Assembly: GCF_019061305.1 (NCBI RefSeq)
Contig: NZ_JAHQZT010000003.1
Span: forward strand, 1 to 64,000
Reading direction: 5' to 3'
Origin: Marinobacterium weihaiense
GTDB lineage: Bacteria > Pseudomonadota > Gammaproteobacteria > Pseudomonadales > Balneatricaceae
DNA: 64,000 nt
Below, piece by piece: positions 60,957 through 64,000 of this stretch (positions are counted from its first letter, which is position 1; every line of letters starts with the position of its first letter). The notes beneath the pieces were generated by a model. That model ran no database searches. It had not been told where the DNA came from and saw only the letters and a program-made list of their open reading frames with translations. The position numbers were made by a program, and so were the translations under genes.

Positions 60957-62447
60957 TTACAACTTGTCCAGCATGCGCTGGTGCTGTTCATGTATCTCCT
61001 TGGACGGTGCACGCCCCATCATGGAGACCGCGAAAATGGCGATGGTCGCAAAGATGATACCGGGCACGATCTCGTACATGTCGTAGATGCCACCGGACAG
61101 CTGCTTCCAGACCACGACGGTCACGGCACCGACGATGATACCGGCCAGGGCGCCGTTGCGGGTCATGTTCTTCCAGTACAGGCTGATCAGCAGCGCCGGG
61201 CCGAAGGCGGCACCGAAGCCGGCCCAGGCGTAGGACACCAGCCCCAGCACTGTGCTGTCCGGATCGAAGGCCAGCACCATGGCGATGATCGACAGGCCGA
61301 TCACGGCCAGGCGGCCCACCATGACGATCTCTTTCTGGGAGGCGTTCTTGCGCAGCAGCTGCTTGTAGAAGTCTTCCGCCAGTGCGGATGAGGACACCAG
61401 CAGCTGGGAATCGGCCGTGCTCATGATAGCCGCCAGGATCGCCGCCAGCAGGATACCGGCGATCACTGGGTGGAAAATGGCGTTGACCAGCAGCATGAAG
61501 ATGGTTTCGCCGTCTTCCAGTTGTCCGCCCATCTGGGTTTCCACGAACATCATCCCGGCCAGACCGACCAGCATGGCGCCGATCATGGACAGGCCGCTCC
61601 AGCCCACGGCAATACGGCGTGCGGTGGGGATTTCATCATTGCTGCGGCAGGCGGCAAAGCGTGCCAGGATGTGCGGCTGTCCGAAGTAGCCCAGACCCCA
61701 GGCGGCCAGCGAAACGATGGCGATGAACCCCAGAGGTTCACCGTTCACGTTGTTGAAGATGGTCAGCAGTTCCGGGTTTTTCGCTTCAATGGCGCTCCAC
61801 ATGGTGCCGAAGCCGCCATCAGCCTGAATGGCGGCGATGGGTACGATCAGCAGAGCGGCAGCCATCAGCAGGCCCTGAACCAGGTCGGTCCAGGAGACCG
61901 CCAGGAAGCCACCGAACAGGGTATAGGACACGATGCAGACGGTGCCGATCATCAGGGCCGTGGTGTATTCGAGGCCGAACACGGTTTCGAACAGCTTGCC
62001 GCCAGCCACCAGGCCGGAGCTGGTATAGAACAGGAAGAACAGCAGGATGAAGAAAGCGGAGATGACTTGCAGCAGACGCGAGTTGTCGCGGAAGCGGTTG
62101 GCAAAGTACTCCGGCAGCGTCAGTGCGTCACCGGCTTCGATACTGTAGGTACGCAGGCGCTTGGCAGTAAACATCCAGTTGCCCCAGGTGCCCAGCAGCA
62201 GGCCGCCAGCGAGCCAGATTGCTTCCATACCGGAACCGAAGGCGTAGCCAGGCAGGCCCAGCAGCAGCCAGCCGGACATGTCGGAGGCACCGGCTGACAG
62301 TGCCGCCGGCCAAGGACCCAGTGAACGGCCACCCAGGAAGTAGTCCGATGAATTGGCGGTACGTTGATAGGCGATCACCCCGATCGCCAGCATCATGATG
62401 AGGTAAACGACAAAGGTGCCGTATACAGCATAGTTGTTTTCAATCAT
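60957..62447 (-). CDS. putP: Sodium/proline symporter
   Basis: 496 residues, typical SSS-family length, with about 13 hydrophobic segments. Landmarks are YFLGGRSLGPWPAALSAGAS, DMSGWLLLGLPGYAFGSG, the Na+-site region LAAILAAIMSTADSQLLVSS and SYAWAGFGAAFGPALL. It imports proline with Na+ for use as a nutrient or osmolyte. It lies downstream of putA on the same strand, 121 bases after the C-terminal putA frame. GAGAGG precedes the ATG. Confidence 0.96.
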   Translation of the reverse strand: MIENNYAVYGTFVVYLIMMLAIGVIAYQRTANSSDYFLGGRSLGPWPAALSAGASDMSGWLLLGLPGYAFGSGMEAIWLAGGLLLGTWGNWMFTAKRLRTYSIEAGDALTLPEYFANRFRDNSRLLQVISAFFILLFFLFYTSSGLVAGGKLFETVFGLEYTTALMIGTVCIVSYTLFGGFLAVSWTDLVQGLLMAAALLIVPIAAIQADGGFGTMWSAIEAKNPELLTIFNNVNGEPLGFIAIVSLAAWGLGYFGQPHILARFAACRSNDEIPTARRIAVGWSGLSMIGAMLVGLAGMMFVETQMGGQLEDGETIFMLLVNAIFHPVIAGILLAAILAAIMSTADSQLLVSSSALAEDFYKQLLRKNASQKEIVMVGRLAVIGLSIIAMVLAFDPDSTVLGLVSYAWAGFGAAFGPALLISLYWKNMTRNGALAGIIVGAVTVVVWKQLSGGIYDMYEIVPGIIFATIAIFAVSMMGRAPSKEIHEQHQRMLDKL

Positions 62448-62568
62448 GCAAAAAGCCTCTCAGCAGCCCGTTGAGGGTCTGTTATTGTGCGCCTGCTCCG
62501 TGCCCGTGGCTTGAATAGGCCGGGCAGGTCGACAGCGGATGGCGGCCCGCAGACCGCATCCGGATATG

Positions 62569-63270
62569 TTAGACGGTGCGACTGCCCAGCTCCAGCAGGG
62601 TCGCATTGCCGCCCACGGCCGTGGTGTTGATGGTGCGGGTCTTCTCCGTCACCAGTCGCAGCAGAAAGTCGGGGCTTGTCAGCAGCGGGCAGTGCTGGAT
62701 ATCGGTTTCCGCGACCAGCTGCAGCAGTACGCCGTCATATTGTGCCAGGGTGCGGTTGAGCGCGATCTCCTGATCCGGTGTACAGCTGGTCACCACCACG
62801 CGCAGATCGGCCAGGCCAAACAGCTCCGCCGGTGCGGTGCTGCTGTCGAGCGCGAGCATGGCACGGGGAACACCGGCCGTGTACAGCGCCTCGACCAGTG
62901 CGGTCAGCCAGCGTTCCTGTCCGGGCCACTGCAGAATGACGGCATTGCCGCAGGCCAGTGCCGCGATCAGCTGACAGGCCACCAGTGTTTCGGTGCTGTC
63001 GGCGGTGCCCAATACCAGCGCCACGCCGCGACCGGTCAGATAGAGTTCGTTGGACTCACCGGTCGGCCCCGGCATTTCCAGCGTCTCGCCCAACGGCAGG
63101 GCATCGGCCAGAATCTGACGTGCCAGGCGCTCGGTCAGCGCCGCTTCGGCATGGGCCGGCAGGTGGTCGACCGCTGTGGCCAACAGGCGGCAGCGATCGG
63201 CAAAGCCGCGACGGTTCCAGGCTTCCCAGACCGCCGCGGCCTGAATGTCCTGAGTATCAGCGTGGTACAT
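62569..63270 (-). CDS. putA: PutA C-terminal domain as a separate frame
   Basis: 233 residues that correspond to the part of long PutA proteins after the P5C-dehydrogenase domain. MPGPTGESNELYLTGRGVAL aligns in pattern with the E. coli PutA PGPTGERNTW region, and the end (TINTTAVGGNATLLELG) is the conserved C-terminal PutA motif that covers the dehydrogenase active site. It begins 2 bases after the TAA of the upstream frame, in another phase, with GGAGGG six bases before its ATG. It may be a genuinely split PutA made by coupled translation, a frameshift mutation or a sequence error. Confidence 0.75.
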   Translation of the reverse strand: MYHADTQDIQAAAVWEAWNRRGFADRCRLLATAVDHLPAHAEAALTERLARQILADALPLGETLEMPGPTGESNELYLTGRGVALVLGTADSTETLVACQLIAALACGNAVILQWPGQERWLTALVEALYTAGVPRAMLALDSSTAPAELFGLADLRVVVTSCTPDQEIALNRTLAQYDGVLLQLVAETDIQHCPLLTSPDFLLRLVTEKTRTINTTAVGGNATLLELGSRTV

Positions 63271-63272
63271 GC

Positions 63273-64000
63273 TTATCCCTCCACCTTGTCTGAAATCTGA
63301 GTGCCGCCCAGCTGAGTGCAGCTTAATTTGGTAAAGCGCAGCAGGTAGTGCGGGCCGCCGGCCTTGGGACCGGTACCGGACAGGCCCTGGCCGCCAAAGG
63401 GCTGAACGCCCACAGTGGCACCGACCTGGTTGCGGTTGATGTAGGTGTTGCCCACGCGAGCACGTGACTCGATATGCGCCGCCGTGCCCTCGTTGCGGGT
63501 ATGAATACCCAGTGTAAGGCCGTAGCCGCAGCGGTTGATCTGGTCGATCAGCGTGTCCAGGTCCCGGGCCTGGTAGCGCACCAGGTGCATGATCGGGCCG
63601 AACTGTTCGCGGCCGAGACGCTCAATGGAGTCGATCTCGAAGGCGGTAGGCGGTACGAACGTGCCCTGGGCCGCGTCTGCATGCAGTTCGGTCTGCGCCA
63701 GCAGGGTGCTGGTGTTCTTCATTTGCTCGACATACTGCAGCAGGTTCTGCTGGGCGGCACGGTCGATCACCGGACCCACATCGGTACTGTGCAGACAGGG
63801 GTTGCCGGTGTTCAGCTCGGCCATGGCGCCCTTGAGCAGATCGATGATGCGGTCGGCAATATCAGTCTGCACGCAGAGTACACGCAGGGCCGAACAACGC
63901 TGGCCGGCCGAGGCAAAAGCGGACTGCACGGCATCCTGCACCACCTGTTCCGGCAGCGAGGTGGAATCGATGATCATGGCGTTCTGACCACCGGTTTCGG
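63273..64000 (-). CDS. putA: PutA, P5C dehydrogenase part (partial)
   Basis: The frame enters from the window end (ETGGQNAMIIDSTSLPEQVV) and covers about the last 240 residues of the aldehyde-dehydrogenase domain of bifunctional proline dehydrogenase/L-glutamate-gamma-semialdehyde dehydrogenase. The catalytic Cys is in SAGQRCSALR, and FVPPTAFEI, REQFGPIMHLVRYQ, NTYINRNQVGATVGVQPFGG and GLSGTGPKAGGPHYLLRF are standard PutA motifs. It stops at SDKVEG, where full-length PutA would continue for another ~230 residues. Those residues are in the next frame. Confidence 0.9.
   Translation of the reverse strand, partial: ETGGQNAMIIDSTSLPEQVVQDAVQSAFASAGQRCSALRVLCVQTDIADRIIDLLKGAMAELNTGNPCLHSTDVGPVIDRAAQQNLLQYVEQMKNTSTLLAQTELHADAAQGTFVPPTAFEIDSIERLGREQFGPIMHLVRYQARDLDTLIDQINRCGYGLTLGIHTRNEGTAAHIESRARVGNTYINRNQVGATVGVQPFGGQGLSGTGPKAGGPHYLLRFTKLSCTQLGGTQISDKVEG

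Overview
The window looks like a chromosomal segment of a marine-type gammaproteobacterium, Oceanospirillales/Pseudomonadales-like. This is inferred from the order SPOR-domain protein–gltB–gltD, from a putA–putP pair at the far end, and from LapA-type and SapC-type surface genes; no marker gene fixes the genus. Roughly 45 protein genes are supported. I saw no rRNA, tRNA, CRISPR array or insertion sequence.

Layout. 1–6.7 kb is housekeeping: the end of a DamX-like SPOR protein with a PEPK repeat, then glutamate synthase gltB and gltD. 6.8–18.6 kb is mixed: a predicted outer-membrane protein, a LapA-like adhesin with a TAAG cleavage site at residues 108-111 and a 61-dipeptide Glu-Pro stalk, a prolyl-hydroxylase-like enzyme, a SapC-like protein fused to a DnaA-type helix-turn-helix, a Crp-family regulator, an acyltransferase, a DUF2235 hydrolase and a beta-CASP nuclease-like protein. 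18.7–21 kb holds two exported DUF4214 proteins, one of them a trypsin-like protease. 21.2–24.3 kb is a three-gene glucosyl-transfer (gtr-type) set. 24.3–29.1 kb is an S-layer-like gene with SapC and a 25-residue lipoprotein. 29.5–34.7 kb is an operon of FecR-domain protein, CHASE2 nucleotide cyclase and outer-membrane barrel. 34.7–51.5 kb carries a serralysin-like protease, a VCBS/DUF4214 protein and a GDP-D-rhamnose ABC-transporter polysaccharide locus (wzm, wzt, methyltransferase, several GT4 enzymes, gmd, rmd, manC). 51.8–56.2 kb is a complete PrtD/HlyD/TolC type I secretion system. 56.2–60.9 kb has another GT4 gene, a small membrane protein and two further DUF4214 proteins. 61–64 kb is putP and a putA whose C-terminal domain is a separate reading frame.

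The connecting theme is the small DUF4214 module. Seven proteins carry paired copies: the S-layer-like protein at its N terminus, and a serine protease, metalloprotease, 5'-nucleotidase-type phosphatase, VCBS propeller, RTX protein and a module-only protein at or near their C termini. None has a Sec signal peptide and I found no cysteine in any, as expected of type I substrates. One more copy sits in the cytoplasmic methyltransferase of the polysaccharide locus. The arrangement resembles Caulobacter, where a type I-exported S-layer protein is held by O-antigen made at nearby loci. My central inference is that DUF4214 is the glycan-recognition tag that docks S-layer and enzymes on a D-rhamnan-type surface polysaccharide.

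A possible cAMP circuit overlies this: a CHASE2 cyclase gene, a Crp-like regulator with the CRP recognition-helix residues, a perfect TGTGA-N6-TCACA site upstream of the S-layer gene and a one-mismatch site upstream of the gtr set.
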